The position numbers and the translations under genes are program-made. This document shows, piece by piece, positions 36,201-50,330 of a stretch of DNA of 64,000 nucleotides. Position 1 is the first letter of the stretch. The number at the start of each line of letters is the position of its first letter. The notes under the pieces are model-generated. The model searched no databases and had not been told where the DNA came from. It saw only the letters and a list, made by a program, of their open reading frames with translations. Origin of the DNA: Pholiota molesta (taxonomy: Eukaryota; Basidiomycota; Agaricomycetes; Agaricales; Strophariaceae); NCBI GenBank assembly GCA_014925825.1, contig JACGCK010000122.1, forward strand, positions 1 through 64,000. The letters are read 5' to 3'.

Positions 36201-36689
36201 TGCGCACCGCATCCGTATACGCTCTGAAAACGCGCCAGAACACGCCCAGACGCACGCGCGACGCACACAAACAGAACGCGCACGCACGCGCTCGAACGCG
36301 CTAGGTCATACATGACGCAATAGGTCGCCTCGCCTCGTGCCGCCTCGCTCGAAGTCGCTCAAGCACGCGAAACGTACCCATAGCACCTCCATATACACCA
36401 CAACACTTTACGACGTACACGCAACGCACTCGCGCGAATGCGCACAGAGCCGCCGCGCCGCACCGCGTACGCACTCAGAACGGAGCCGCGGGTAGTCACG
36501 TGACCCGACGAACTTGGACGCAAGTCGCGCGCCGCCGTATACGGTCTCACACAGCACTCTCGGGACGTCGCTACATGGTCTAGAAAGGTTTCGAATGCGT
36601 ACGGAACTCGTTCCAAATATTATTGGACAACTTACTGCGTCGGAATTCCGTCCGCACGCACATGCGCTCGAGTGTGCGCTTAAGCGCTC

Positions 36690-37143
36690 TATTTTTAGTT
36701 TTCTTATTCTCTAGCTCGCCGTCGCATGTGTGCGCCGCGCTCCCCTGTGCCCCTATCGTCCTTTTCCACATGCCTTTCATATCTAGCCTTTTGGACAGTC
36801 TACTTCGCACCTTCCTACCGTTTTAGATAAATTAAATCCGAGCTATAGCTTCCGTAGTATTTAAATCCTGTAACTCAGTAAAACAAACAATACACTTTCC
36901 CCCTCGGTTTCCAGTTCAGTTTCAGTTCGTCTCTCGTCGCGTCCTCGTCTCCCCTTCGTTCCCCATCGTTTCACACCACGCTGCGTCTCTCTCGTATTTT
37001 ATTTCACTCTCGTCGCTCAGTTCAAGCTAAATTCCGTCACTCCTTTATCCCATCGCTCTCACAACTCAGTATACATCGTAAACACCATCCCGCCACGTCG
37101 CACACCTCGTCGCACCATTCGCCTCTGATAGACCTTGATTGGG
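36690..37143 (+). repeat. LTR-like region 2
   Basis: It repeats the word order of LTR-like region 1: CTATTTTTAGT near 36690, TTAAATCCTGTAACT at 36861, and AGACCTTGATTGGG near 37131. It lies between the zinc-knuckle gag relic and the gag/protease relic. Overall identity to region 1 is low, so these are either old or from related subfamilies. Confidence 0.5.
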
Positions 37144-37184
37144 ACGCCCCTTGAACCCCGTACTCGCACCCTCGTAGCCCCTCA

Positions 37185-38740
37185 CGTCATGGCTTTTGGT
37201 TTTGTGGTTTTAGATTTTATTCGCCACATTCCGCACCTTACACGACACTTGGCACATCACCGCATCGAGGAGTGGCATCGGCGCAACCCTAACCAGCTCG
37301 CGACCGGGGTCATGCAGGCGAGTGCGATGATGCTCAACGCATCGTCGCCCAATGCGATCTACACGCAGTCAACAGAGCCCCAGCCGCCAGTCCGTCTATC
37401 AGTTGCTGATCAAGTCGCATACCATCAGTCGGCGATCTTCAAACTCGAGTCTCGCTCGGCAGGTTCACGCCCATCATCAAAATGAGAAACCAGCGTCAAC
37501 AAGAAGCCAGCGAAGAGACAAGCGAACCAGTCCCGGGCCAGCCAGGTCGACCGCCGCGCCGACGATACTAACGCGAGACCCGCCTCCGCATCTTCCCGCG
37601 GCACAATCGACGTCGCGTACAGCAAGCGCGCGCCCCGCGACGCCCCCGCCTGCACCAGCAGCCTCATCGGGTCTAGAACACCCCTATCACAATGCTAATG
37701 ACGCCGCGTACGCGCCGCCACAAACGCGGAACGTTGGGGCACCAGCTGACAAGGCCAACGCACCGCGTCGCGACCCCACGTACCGAACGCTCCCGCCAGT
37801 CCACGACCCCGCCATCGCCGTGAAGATCTTCAACCAGTCCTTGGAGACGCCGGTCACGATAACACAAAGGGAACTGCTCTCGCTGGCGCCCGAAGTGCGC
37901 TCGCAGTATAGGGAGGCCACGACGATTAGGCGCCAGCCCAGCAAAGAAGCGACACCGACGACGGTGAATCTGTTCGACTCGATCTACGCCAACGACATGG
38001 CCCCTATGCCAGTCTTCAACCTCAGCGTCATCGAGTCCTATGCGCCCGAGGAGGACGAGTACTACGAGCGCCTCGACTACTCACAGTTCGTCAACGCAGA
38101 CGGTATCAACGGACAACCGCCGCCCCGAGTTGCAGCCATCATCGGTGACCACTACGACCTGTACTATCGGACACTGGCACCCGGCGAACGCCCCGACTTT
38201 GGGATGCTAACTGTAGCCGTCGAGTCGGCCGCCTTACGATCGCTGCACGCGGTCGTCGATGGGACACTGCGCGTCGAGTGTGTGATCGACCCCGGTAGTA
38301 CATCATAGCGATGTCAGAGGAGCAGTCAACTGCGCTGAATCTTGCGTACGACCCAACCATCGTATTGAAGATGCAGTCTGCCAACGGCGCCATCGACCCG
38401 TCGCTGGGTCTCGCCCGCAACGTACCGTTCCTCATCGGCGAAGTCACCGTGTATCTTCAGGTGCCATCATCCGACATGCGCCCTACGATGTCCTTTTCGG
38501 GCGACCATTCGATATCATCACCAGCTCCGTCGTGCGCAACTACGCAAATGAAGATCAGACTCTCACCATCAAGGACGTCAACACCGGCAACACGGCGACG
38601 GTCCCTACGTTCCCACGCTCGTTTAGGCACGCTCGTCGCCGTCGCGAACACAGCGACCCGAGGAGGGTTTTCAGAGATAGAGGACATCGAGCAGCATGAT
38701 GGCGATGTCGCCCTCACTATTAGTGTGGACGAACACGGCG
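37185..38740 (+). pseudogene. Ty3-type gag C-terminus / aspartic protease relic
   Basis: A frame from about 37352 to 38308 reads Pro-rich gag tail, then DPAIAVKIFNQSLETPVTIT and ELLSLAPEVRSQYRE (the DUF4100-like region of basidiomycete retroelements). It then reaches the retropepsin-like opening VECVIDPGSTS, where a one-base loss creates a stop; in the next frame IAMSEEQSTALNLAYDP and VLFGRPFDIITSSVVRNYAN continue the protease. The active-site Asp-Pro-Gly-Ser form is kept. No polymerase follows. It is broken by at least two frameshifts. Confidence 0.75.
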
Positions 38741-38837
38741 GAACCCAATCTCGCGCTACTTGCCACTCACGTCGTGTCATTGATAGGTGTTTGTTTGTCA
38801 TTCACTTTGCACACTATAAACGACGCTAGGCACATCA
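38741..38837 (+). repeat. 97-bp direct repeat, copy 2
   Basis: Matches 34278-34374 over its whole length and begins with the same GAACCCAATCTCGCGCTACT. It follows the protease relic and precedes palindromic array 3. Confidence 0.9.
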
Positions 38838-39598
38838 ACGCTGCAACCCAGCGGATATTCACTGCAATGGCACTCGCGCTGGCGTGGGACAATGCGGCGC
38901 GTGCCCTCGCGTGGGGTCGTGCAGCACGTACGCGTGTGCGAGAATGCGGCGCGTGCGCTTGCGTGACATACGAACCCAATAAGTGAAATGCAGGTGCGCA
39001 AGCGATCTAGTGGATATTCATTAGATCAGTGCCGCGCAAGCAATCCAGTGAATACTCACTGGAATGACTCAGCACCAGCGATCCAGTGGATATTCACTGG
39101 AGTCATTCCAGTGAGTATTCACTGGATTGGTGCTGCGCTAGCAATCCAGTGAATGTTCACTGGATTGCTAGCGCAGCACCAATCCAGTGAATGTTCACCG
39201 GATCGACGCCGCGCAACCTAGCCTGTGGACATATATCTTCCTGGACCGCTCGCGCGGTACTATGCCAGTTATTTTATGCATATGTCATGCGAGCGGATGC
39301 GCCGTATTGTCGGACGCCAGCGCACGCGCCGCGTTGCCCCACGCACGCGGGCGCCATTCCAGTGGATATCCACAGGATCGCTCGCGCGGCACAGATCTAG
39401 TGAATATACACTGGATTGCTCACGGGGCACCATTCCAGTGGATTTCCACTGGATTTTTTTGCGCCAGTGCATGCACTGCACGCGCCGCATTGTCTCACGC
39501 ACGCGGGCGTCATTCCAGTGGACATTCACTGCATTGCTCGCGCGGCACCATTACAGTGGATTTCCACTGGATTCTTCACGCGGCTGTGTTTCAGTGAT

Positions 39599-39700
39599 TT
39601 TCATAGATAGCATCTGAATCTGATAGCATGGGCTCCGGAAGCTCGCCATATGGGAGAATAACTGACTGTAACATAATTTACTAATATACTTGACATATGT
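39599..39700 (+). repeat. Direct repeat of about 95 bp, copy 1
   Basis: The stretch from TCATAGATAGCATCT to ACTTGACATATGTA recurs, with small changes, at about 40104-40196. Each copy follows the phrase GGCTGTGTTTCAGTGA at the end of a run of palindromic units. Confidence 0.75.
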
Positions 39701-39713
39701 ATGTACACATGTT

Positions 39714-39794
39714 GTCGGACACCAGAGGACGCAACGCATTGTCGGACGCCAGCGCACGCAACGCATTGTCGGACGCCAGCGCACGCAACGCATT
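39714..39794 (+). repeat. 27-bp tandem repeat, three units
   Basis: Three consecutive 27-bp units starting GTCGGAC(A/G)CCAG and ending GCAACGCATT lie at 39714-39740, 39741-39767 and 39768-39794; units 2 and 3 look identical. Confidence 0.9.
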
Positions 39795-40103
39795 GCCCCA
39801 CGCACGCGGGCGCCATTCAGTGTCCACTGGATCGGTGCCACGCGAGCCAGTGAATATCACTGGATCGGTGCCGTGCGGCGCGTGAGCTGGCGTGAAGAAT
39901 CCAGTGGAAATCCACTGGATTGTTCGCGCGCGTCGATCCAGTGAATATCCACTGGATTGCTCGCGCGGCGTCGATCCAGTGAATATCCACTGGATTGCTC
40001 GTGCGGCCTCGATCCGTGAATATCCACTGGATTGCTCGCGCGGCGTCGATCCAGTGAAAATTCACTGGATTCTTCACGCGGCTGTGTTTCAGTGAATTTT
40101 TGA

Positions 40104-40196
40104 TTGCATAGATAGCATCTAATACCATGGACTCGCAAGCTCGCCGGAGAATATCTGACTGTTAAATAATTTACTAATATACTTGACATATGTACC
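40104..40196 (+). repeat. Direct repeat of about 95 bp, copy 2
   Basis: Matches 39599-39700 with small gaps and ends with the same ACTTGACATATGTA. It closes palindromic array 3. Confidence 0.75.
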
Positions 40197-41933
40197 TAGA
40201 CTGTATATTCAATCGGAAGCCACTCAGAATGTCCTTATGTGATGTCTAATACTTAACCTTGGACTGGATTATCGCAGGGTGGGGAGCTTCACGTGACTAT
40301 GTTCCTGGTGCTGCTGTGTGAAATGTACCGGGCGAGTCTTGGGGACATTGTACGGGTGAGTGTTGGGGAAATGCACAGGGTGGGCTTGGGTGGTATGTCC
40401 CGTGCGTTTATAACGTTGTTTATGTTGCACTATACCCCCTTTGACCTTGATACGCTCGAAAATTACTAGAAAAATACTAAAAGGCGTGTGCATGTGAGGC
40501 TCTTATGCAACTGTCAACAATAACAAACACGAGCTTAGCGAGCGCTTAAACGTTCTGTTCAAACGTTACTTACATACGCAACGGTTAACTTTGGATCTCG
40601 TCGAACATTCATATCGCCGGAACCTCAAGGCCTCAACCGCAGCCAAACCGCAGCCAACCGCTCGATTTTGAACATCTCTCAGGCATCTAATCAGTTAGAT
40701 ATCAACCGATGTTCTCCCGAAACTGATCAAAAATTCTCACAAACGTGACAAAATCCAGACACACCAGGGATGCCATCTGTTTCGAATTCTTTTGCAGGAG
40801 AGGCACATGGCCCTTCCGCCTCGCGTCCGACATCACCTTCGAAAACACAGTTGGACGCAGAGCATCCTAGAGCATCTAGGGATGGAGGACGTTATTACGT
40901 ATCATTTCATTGAGAGGAATGTCGTGTCGTGTTCACCCAATCTGCCAACACTGATTGAACATATTCACAATAGTGGTAAGCATTCTTCAAGTACTTTGAA
41001 GTTGACGGCTCAGAGCAAGCTCAGAGTCATTGTGGTGGAAGGACTGCCTCTCTTTCGTCGCATTAATTTCTATCCGAGATTGAATATGCGTTTCACTACA
41101 GAGTATATTGGCTCACACAAATCGAGCATGGGGGCAACACGTTTGCAGTGAGGACTGCCTCAAACTTTGCGCCTGCACTTACCTCCTATACTCGGCCATG
41201 CTCGGGTGAAAGGCCATGCATCTGGTAATCTGCCCACAACCACTGGCAGGTCCGTCCAAGCAAGCAAGCAAGCAAGCATGTGATGTATCTATGTACGTCT
41301 ACGCATCCTCAACTTAGGTTGCGACATGTTTTTTACACGCTGCGACATCCTTTCCAGAAATATGCAGTGGCAGGACAGCATCGCACGTCATGCACCTGGT
41401 TGAGATGACTCTCGAAAAGAAAGTGTGCTGCACACCGCCAAATACAGCGTGTACTTATGCACGCCAGTTGCATCAGCTGTCGTGTCTCCTTGTCCGACCT
41501 TGCCTAACACTCAATTCCACACTTCCGATTTGACGAGCACGGATTTGCGACGGGCCATAGGTGTTCAAGTTCGCGAACAACGCAATGAACTAAAGGAGCA
41601 TCTGCGTGTCTAGAACAGTGAGATACAGACCGAATCGGATAGCAAGGTATATCAAGGAGGACCTATTTCGACGGGTAATTGGGTAAGTCGTACATTATCC
41701 CCCTGTTTGGGCATGAAAAGCATGCTCTCAAAGAGAAATTTATATTAAAATCGTGAATGTTCCTAGCCTTGGCCAGCGTGTACCTCGGAATGCCCATTGT
41801 AGGACAACCGATTGATTGCCAGCAACACCGCATCTCATATCCACGTTTACTTGTTCACATCCGCAACCCAGCGCTAGCCCCTTGCTTAAAAAGCCCTCTT
41901 CATTCAGTCACCCCCTTACTGTCAACAATCGCA
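40197..41933. other. No recognised gene
   Basis: This 1.7-kb stretch contains a short GCAA microsatellite (near 41258-41276) and several short frames without motif or splice support. Near 40310-40400 there is a G-rich repetitive phrase whose reverse complement resembles the CACCCTGTACAT phrases at 28970-29045. Confidence 0.4.
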
Positions 41934-42369
41934 ATGCCATCTACAAATCGAACCCTTCCCCATCATAGCCGACAAGGTTAGTAACAGATTCCGCTAGCAT
42001 TCGCCTTATCCTAAAGACTATTATTCTTATCGCAGGTTATATCGATGGGCCTGAACACACAAACATCTGTGAATGGGCATCGTGCTCCAAAAGAGGTTAC
42101 GCTTTTCCTTCGTATAATGCACTTGTGTCCCACATCCAGTCGGAACACACTAAAGAGAAGTATTTCACCTGCACGCAGCCAGGTAAGCCGCATTAAAAAC
42201 ACCGAAATACCAGCGCGCTAAGGACTAAGGAACGCACATAGGGTGTGATTTATACTTCCAACATGGCGCAGCATTGGACCATCATCTTCGAGATCAAAAG
42301 TTCATCCTCGAAACAAAGCTCATTGATTTTCTCAAAGTCTCGAAACACTTCAAAGGTGTCTTTTCATGA
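41934..42369 (+). CDS. Small C2H2-like zinc finger protein or fragment
   Basis: Exons 41934..41976, 42036..42182 and 42242..42369 join in frame to about 105 aa. Finger 1 is C-x4-C-x15-H-x4-H (CEWASCSKRGYAFPSYNALV followed by SHIQSEH). Finger 2 (FTCTQPGCDLYFQHGAALDH followed by HLRDQ) has Gln where the last His ligand is expected. Translation stops soon after (KHFKGVFS), but an adjacent frame (RYVSIELENIWPGIESIE) continues in a protein-like way, so a frameshift may have shortened it. It lies directly upstream of the broken kinase and is read in the same direction. It could be DNA-binding or a relic. Confidence 0.45.
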
Positions 42370-42723
42370 CCCTAGGCCAACGAAACCAGATTCCGCGCGG
42401 CGCGGCGGCGTTATGTCTCTATTGAGCTTGAGAATATCTGGCCCGGAATCGAAAGTATTGAGACATCCTCAAATCGGTAGAACCACAACGTTCGATCGGT
42501 CAACTGGTGCAAAAAGTGAGTATCTGAATCAATAAATTTTGTATCGCTAATTCAATTATGACTCCGCAAAAGATTGTAGATAAGCTTTTGATAGCTCCTA
42601 GGTCTCCGAGCCGTGCCAAAGCAAACCCTTTCGTGTACGCAGAACTGAAGGACCTCAGTGGAAAAATCCAACAACTTGAACATTCAATTGGGGGCGGAAG
42701 TTTTGCAGATGTCCATATGGGTA

Positions 42724-43530
42724 CAGTGTTTTACCCTTCCTTCGCACACGCGATTGAAATGGTCGAATAAGGCTGCAACAAATGCGAATATGGTCAATAA
42801 AAGTATCTAGAACTATGATCAGACGTAATATCAAGTGGTACCTACAAAAAGTATGCAAATTTCGAAGTTTAATATGGCAAGCGTCGTGAATTTGTGAAGA
42901 GAGTCCAAAATACCCAAAATCCAGTCCTCCGCACACCTGTGACATGTGTTACTGCCGCGTTCCCACAGCCTCTGATCTTTGGGCTTTGCTGTCACTCTCG
43001 CGCTTTTTGGCGCCTTCATCGTGCCCCATACTAGCAACGCCTGTACCTTGTCCTGAGAGCCGGACTCTTGAAAATGCTACGCAAGCATTATGGAAAGTAG
43101 CGCGAGGGTGGTAAACATGCAAATTCATGTGTCCGACTATTGAACACTTTTAGTGGTGTCACATCCGCATAGCTGCACCCTCTCTCATTTTATAACCATC
43201 GAAATTTCCACCTTCGCTCCCTAATTTGCAGCCTAGAGTATAGCTATTTGAGATCATTTGACCCCAGAATTATTTGCAGTGTGTATCTGTAGATTTGGTG
43301 GCACTACTGGGGAATGAATTTACTGCATTTTGCATACATTGGCTATTTCAGCCTTATATATGCCAATTTCTCGCCCAGATTTGGCGATAAAAATTTCAAA
43401 TTTTCTGTGTATATTCATCTAAGGTAAATGCATTACTGTGCCAAATTTTTTATTATTTGAGTATGAACTGATGGAGAAACGGGCAGGTGTGTGAAGGAGT
43501 GATAGTGTGCGAAGGAAGGGTAAAACACTG
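42724..43530. mobile_element. Non-autonomous Tc1/mariner-type element
   Basis: An 807-bp insertion is bounded by perfect inverted ends of at least 26 bp starting CAGTGTTTTACCCTTCC and flanked by TA at 42722-42723 and 43531-43532. TA duplication and CAGTG ends fit the Tc1/mariner superfamily. There is no transposase frame, so it is non-autonomous. It interrupts kinase sequence between HMG and YWVTD of the intact sister. A second, left-truncated copy lies at 56393-57000. Confidence 0.88.
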
Positions 43531-44011
43531 TATTGGGTAACTGATACAGCATCGACAAAGGTACTTACTACTTCAGTAAGGTCTCATGTGTGGCTGGTTG
43601 ACAGGGTTCTCCTTCTAGGTTGCTATCAAAGAGCTTCATTCGCAAATATATGAATCATCAAGTATTCTGAAGCTGGAACAGGTACTTATTCTCTTCGCAC
43701 CATGAGTACACTCACCAACCTTCATCTATTTGGCAGAGGCTAAGAAGAGAGATGCGTATCTAAGATGCGTATCTGGGGAAATCTCAACCATCCCAATATT
43801 GTACCATTCCTTGGGGTCACATCTGACTTTGGCAAATTTACTGCCATGGTTTTGCCGGTGGATGAGTCAAGGAACCCTTGCTGACTATCTCGGGAAGGAC
43901 AAGAACAATTTAAGCCTCCAAGGTCGATTGAACATTGTAACGTTGATATCCTCGTTGAAAAATACGTGAAGCTGACTAAAATATTTATTCCAGTGCATAG
44001 CTATCGCACAT

Positions 44012-44919
44012 CACTGCTGCGGTGGGCATCTTTTCAAACGTGGAAAAATCTTTGGACGTTTTGTGACATTTGTGCGATAAATTTATTAGACAGAAAAATG
44101 TATGTAAAAAGTGAGATGTTTGGCTATGGAATAGAGATGGAATAGGATAAATTGTCCAAAAATTGTCCACCAAGACAATTGAGAGGTCTTCCATCGCTTT
44201 CAGGCAAAGGAAAAGAAACAATAAAGGTGACATTCAATGAGAATTTCCCAAAACAGGAAGATTGTTTATTTTTGGACAAGGCAAATAATAAGGAAATGTC
44301 ACATACAACAGACTTTTTTGTACATGGTTATTGTCAGATTTACCAATGGATTCAGCAATATAGAATTTCAATTCTTAAAGGAGACATTTTAACAAACAAA
44401 AAATCTCAAGTATTGAAGTAGAATATTTCTAATTGTTGAATCACAAGTTCCTCTTATTCATTTTCCATTCTTACAAATAAAATTGAAAATAGTTCATTCA
44501 CCCATTCGAAAAACTGATCGCGAGATCAGTACACCGCTCATTCCGCCGCTCAGTCCCTCGCTCATCGCGTCGTTGACGATGTCGCATTCAAATCAGCGTG
44601 AGAATAATTCACGTGATCTGACGCAACCGAAGCTTGCAGCTCGCTGCTCGCCTACACATCGTTATTTCCGTCGATGTGCTCTGGCCTCCAAGGCATATCG
44701 GACGACGCATACCCACCTCATTCTCCCTTAGATATGCCCTGGGTGTCCAAGGTATATTGTTTCTTGGTGCATTCAACACAAATCTGGACCTACAGCGATG
44801 ATAACAGTGCACAACGATAATGACGACGACGACAACCACAACCACCACCGCACTCCTGACTGCTGCATCCACCTTCGACAGTGCCTTTTCAAGATATAGA
44901 TACAGCTTTAAGAAAGTCA
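44012..44919 (+). repeat. Terminal inverted repeat, left
   Basis: Each position x pairs with 96793 minus x in the right copy over about 908 bp, without gaps and with only a handful of substitutions. Frames at 44152-44421 and 44483-44731 are mirrored in the right copy; I do not regard them as genes. Confidence 0.92.
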
Positions 44920-46975
<2,056 letters not shown>

Positions 46976-47032
46976 AACGGTGGCGGCGAGTGACGAAGGA
47001 ACAACGGCGGGCGCACGGAGGCCCGGAATGGC

Positions 47033-49732
47033 GATGAGCGCACGCAGGAGGGACGGACGCGGACGACGGCGCACGAATGTAAATAGCGTGCTGCATGACA
47101 TCCACCTTCACGTTGTTCGGCCATGTTGTCATCGTCTTCTCATCTGGGCCGTGATGTAGACGACGGCTGGAATAATCATAAGTTAATAATGGCACTGACA
47201 TAGACGACGTCGTAACAACGGCAACGCGGGGGACAAAGCTGACTGCAGTGAGATTTTCTCTCCCCTCCGTTGGGTGTATCATATATGTACATTAGATACA
47301 TTGATAATATGATCTGTGTCTTGTTCCTATAAGATAAACATACTATGTCAGTGGTGAAAAGAAAGCTGGATCGCTTTCTGATGCTACCTTACATACATAG
47401 TAGCCATATAAGACTTGAGTAAACCCTAAGTCTCTTGGTATAGGGACTCTCCGGAATGCTTCCAGCATCTCCTAGGGCAATTGAGCTTTTTGTGTGACCG
47501 AGCATGGTTGGCGTGCATCAGCGTGTACCTCTTACTCACCATGGATGCGCGCTTATCCACGCCAGTTGCTCATTCGCACTCTATTGTGCATAAATTTAGA
47601 GCGTGGCTATGTAACGAGACTTCAAATAAAAACAGCACCACAAATGTCGGCGATTACTGATCATACAAAAATAAGTAGTCGGCAGCAACACACAAGCACA
47701 TTCTTAAAGCAGTAGGCAATTAGTTGATCTGGGCTCAACACGCTCATCGCTTTCTACTTTGAGACTTATACTTGCAAAAAAAATGGGTTGCTGGCCAAAT
47801 CCCTCAGCCTCAAAGTAGAAAGTGATAAGCGTGTTTGGCATGGTTGCGAATAGGTTGCAAAGGCGCAAACAATAAACGATCCGACATGTATGAGAGACGC
47901 ACATGCGACCACAACTTTCGGCATCGGTGAAATGGAGTCTACTTATTGTCTTTCCATTGGATTATGATAAATTTAGCAATAAACTGAGTTTTAATTGAGT
48001 ACATACTCTCTTTTGTCAAAAGTATGCAATGATCGTTTCTTGCCTTTGGATCTTGTTTGTGTCGAATAGTCTCTCACAAGACGCTCATGCCATTTTGTAC
48101 TAAATAGCATGAGTGTCTTCCAAATACGGTGAAAAACGATGAGCAACAATAATCATCTTGCTTTTTTGTTTTGTTTTGCAAACATGGCAAGCACCCATGC
48201 ATTTTTGTTGCTGAATGGTATGTGTGTCTTCCAAAATTTAACAGAAAAGCGGGAAAGCGAGCGCCAAATGGATCATCTCACTCCCTACTATGTGTGGTTT
48301 ATTTTATCAAAAAAGAGCAATGGTTGCATGTAGTTTTGTGCAGCATCATGGGTCGGCATTGATGGTATTAAAGCAGCTTCGTTCTGTGAGCTCTACACTA
48401 CTGTAACATTGGTGATCACCTTGTGTCAGGTCTTATTCATTAATATTGACTTGGAGTGAGCTCAAGTTCCTTCACGATGCACGGCTTGCATGCTGTACAC
48501 CACCTCTCTCTCCAGTGCAGGAGTATGACAATAAACATAATGAGCATTTAGCATTATCATATGGGTATCTAATCGGTATCGCCGCTCGCGAGCCCAATAC
48601 AAACACGGTGAGCGTGTCACAAAAATGGAAAGCGACGCTGACGCGACAATAGACAGGCGCTTATCACTTTCCATTTTAGGAAGACGCTCATGCAATATTT
48701 CCCAACACGCAACCGAGTTGGACCGAATTTACAATAGAATATCACACACAATGCTTCAGGGAAAGCTGAAAAGCAATGAGCATGTGCCAGTTCCCGATTA
48801 ATTATCACCTGTTGCTTGTGGAACACGCTCATGGCTCGGTCTTTCAGTGACCTTACAGAAATTTAAACGACTCAAACGAGTCTCTTTTGTCTATAAATCT
48901 ATGAAGGCGATCATCCTGTACTAACACTATTATCATCGCTTTCCACTTTGGGAACCGTTATGAGGGACATGCTCATAGACGCCTTCGGGTATTTACTCAG
49001 ACTGACTGTATTATTGTGGACCTGACAGAATGGCTCATTAGCTATTCTTATTGTTCTTGTCCAGCTTTCGCATTGGCATTTTATCATTATCGTCGCTGTC
49101 ATTTTCACTATTGACACGATCATCGTCATCATTATGATGTATCCTTCGTTTATACCGCGTTACCATTGTCGTTATTGTCGGTGCCACCCAAGTGCCACTC
49201 ATTCATGCACACAATAAAAGTGGCAGTTTGGGCAAGCTTCAATGATCCAGCGTTCATCCGTCGTCATGGAAACCAAAGAGGGTGGAGGAGCACGGTGGTT
49301 CTGAGGGCGATGATGGAAGCTGCAGAAAGTAGCTGGAGGATTGCGAAGAGGAGCATGACGACATTGAGGGCGGCAATGGACAAACGAACATACATTATCA
49401 TCAATTGCCGAACTAATTAAAAGTCAACTCCTGGCCTAATTTAAGCGTAACAGCCATTCTTCGGGTGATTTTGTGTGACATTGTCAGCGACTCGATGAGC
49501 GAGTAAGTGGATCAATATTAGTAGCGGGCACTGGGTAAATTCTGGGTTTGGAAAGGAGTATACAGCATGTCGCTGCTGTAACTGTGGGCCTACATATGCA
49601 ACCGCACCCTCACATCTAGCGTCTTCACGTCGCAGAGCTTGCAATACTGCAGTGCTCGTTGTACATGTAGACGGATAAGATATGAGATGCGCAGGCATTT
49701 TCTATAAGTGAGAGGCCATTGTCAGCATGTGG
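47033..49732. other. Core of the CACTA-like element, no transposase seen
   Basis: This 2.7-kb AT-richer core lies between the inverted inner arms. It contains many scattered copies of ACGCTCATG/CATGAGCGT and of TTTC(C/T)A(C/T)TTT words (for example near 47740, 47800, 48068, 48630, 48690, 48830 and 48940), some paired as hairpins. No long open frame, transposase motif or RNA gene was recognised. Confidence 0.5.
47737..47858. repeat. Short hairpin-forming repeat (MITE-like)
   Basis: ACACGCTCATCGCTTTCTAC...TTTGAG at about 47739 pairs with CTCAAAGTAGAAAGTGATAA...GCGTGTT ending near 47843, with two mismatches over about 27 bp and a loop of about 45 bp. Similar half-motifs recur through the element core. 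Confidence 0.65.
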
Positions 49733-49795
49733 CCGTTCCAGTCCTCCGTGCGCCCGCCGTTGTTCCTTCGTCACTCGCCGCGCCGTTCATTCCTC

Positions 49796-50330
49796 GTTCA
49801 TGGCCCGCCGTCGTTGTTCATTCATATTCGCATTCATCTTCAGCGTAGTCGTAGCCATACCCATAGTCGTGGTAGGCTTAGCGCCCTCGAGGTGTCCGTG
49901 GTACGGCGACATGATCGACGCGAGCACGAGCGGCGAGCCCTTGACTGCCCAGCGCGGCGCCCGGCGGGAGGGCGGGCGAGCCCGCGCCGCCGACACCCTC
50001 CATCTTCATATACCGCGCCCCAGGCGCGTCTGCATGCTGTAGGGAATACGGCGACGATTGCGGCGACGGCACCATCAGCGATGCGTACGGCGGCGACACC
50101 GATGTGCCCGGGCTGTACGCCGCCGAGTCGCCTGGTACGCCTGGGATGCTGGAGGAGGGGTGGTAGTACGGCGCGAGCATGGTGTGCGCGGCCGCCGCGG
50201 CGCCAGAAGGGTGTGTGGCGGCGGCGGACAGGAGGCGCTGCATGACGCGCTTGAGCTGCTCGTAGCGCACGGTAAGGTGCATAAACTCCGTGCGGAGGTG
50301 CTCGAACTCGGCCTTGGTGGCGTATTTCTC
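49796..50330 (-). pseudogene. Captured host gene fragment, right inverted copy
   Basis: Nearly identical to 46431-46975 read on the other strand ([20 protein letters not shown], then [20 protein letters not shown]), with a few replacements and the same frameshift before the [11 protein letters not shown] continuation. Its upstream side joins the right inner arm directly, without the helicase fragment found in the left arm. Confidence 0.55.

Larger units (their letters stand above)
39005..40080. repeat. Palindromic satellite array 3
   Basis: About 20 more copies of the ATCCAGTG-n6-CACTGGAT palindrome occur with GC-rich linkers (GCTCGCGCGG). They are interrupted near 39600-39810 by AT-rich sequence and a short tandem repeat. 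Units are the same family as arrays 1 and 2, about 6 kb away. Confidence 0.88.

Noticed and set aside
44152..44731. Mirrored open frames in both terminal repeats of the CACTA-like element as candidate genes
   Set aside because: Both copies are forced to agree by the inverted repeat; the peptides have no recognisable motif and no splice structure.
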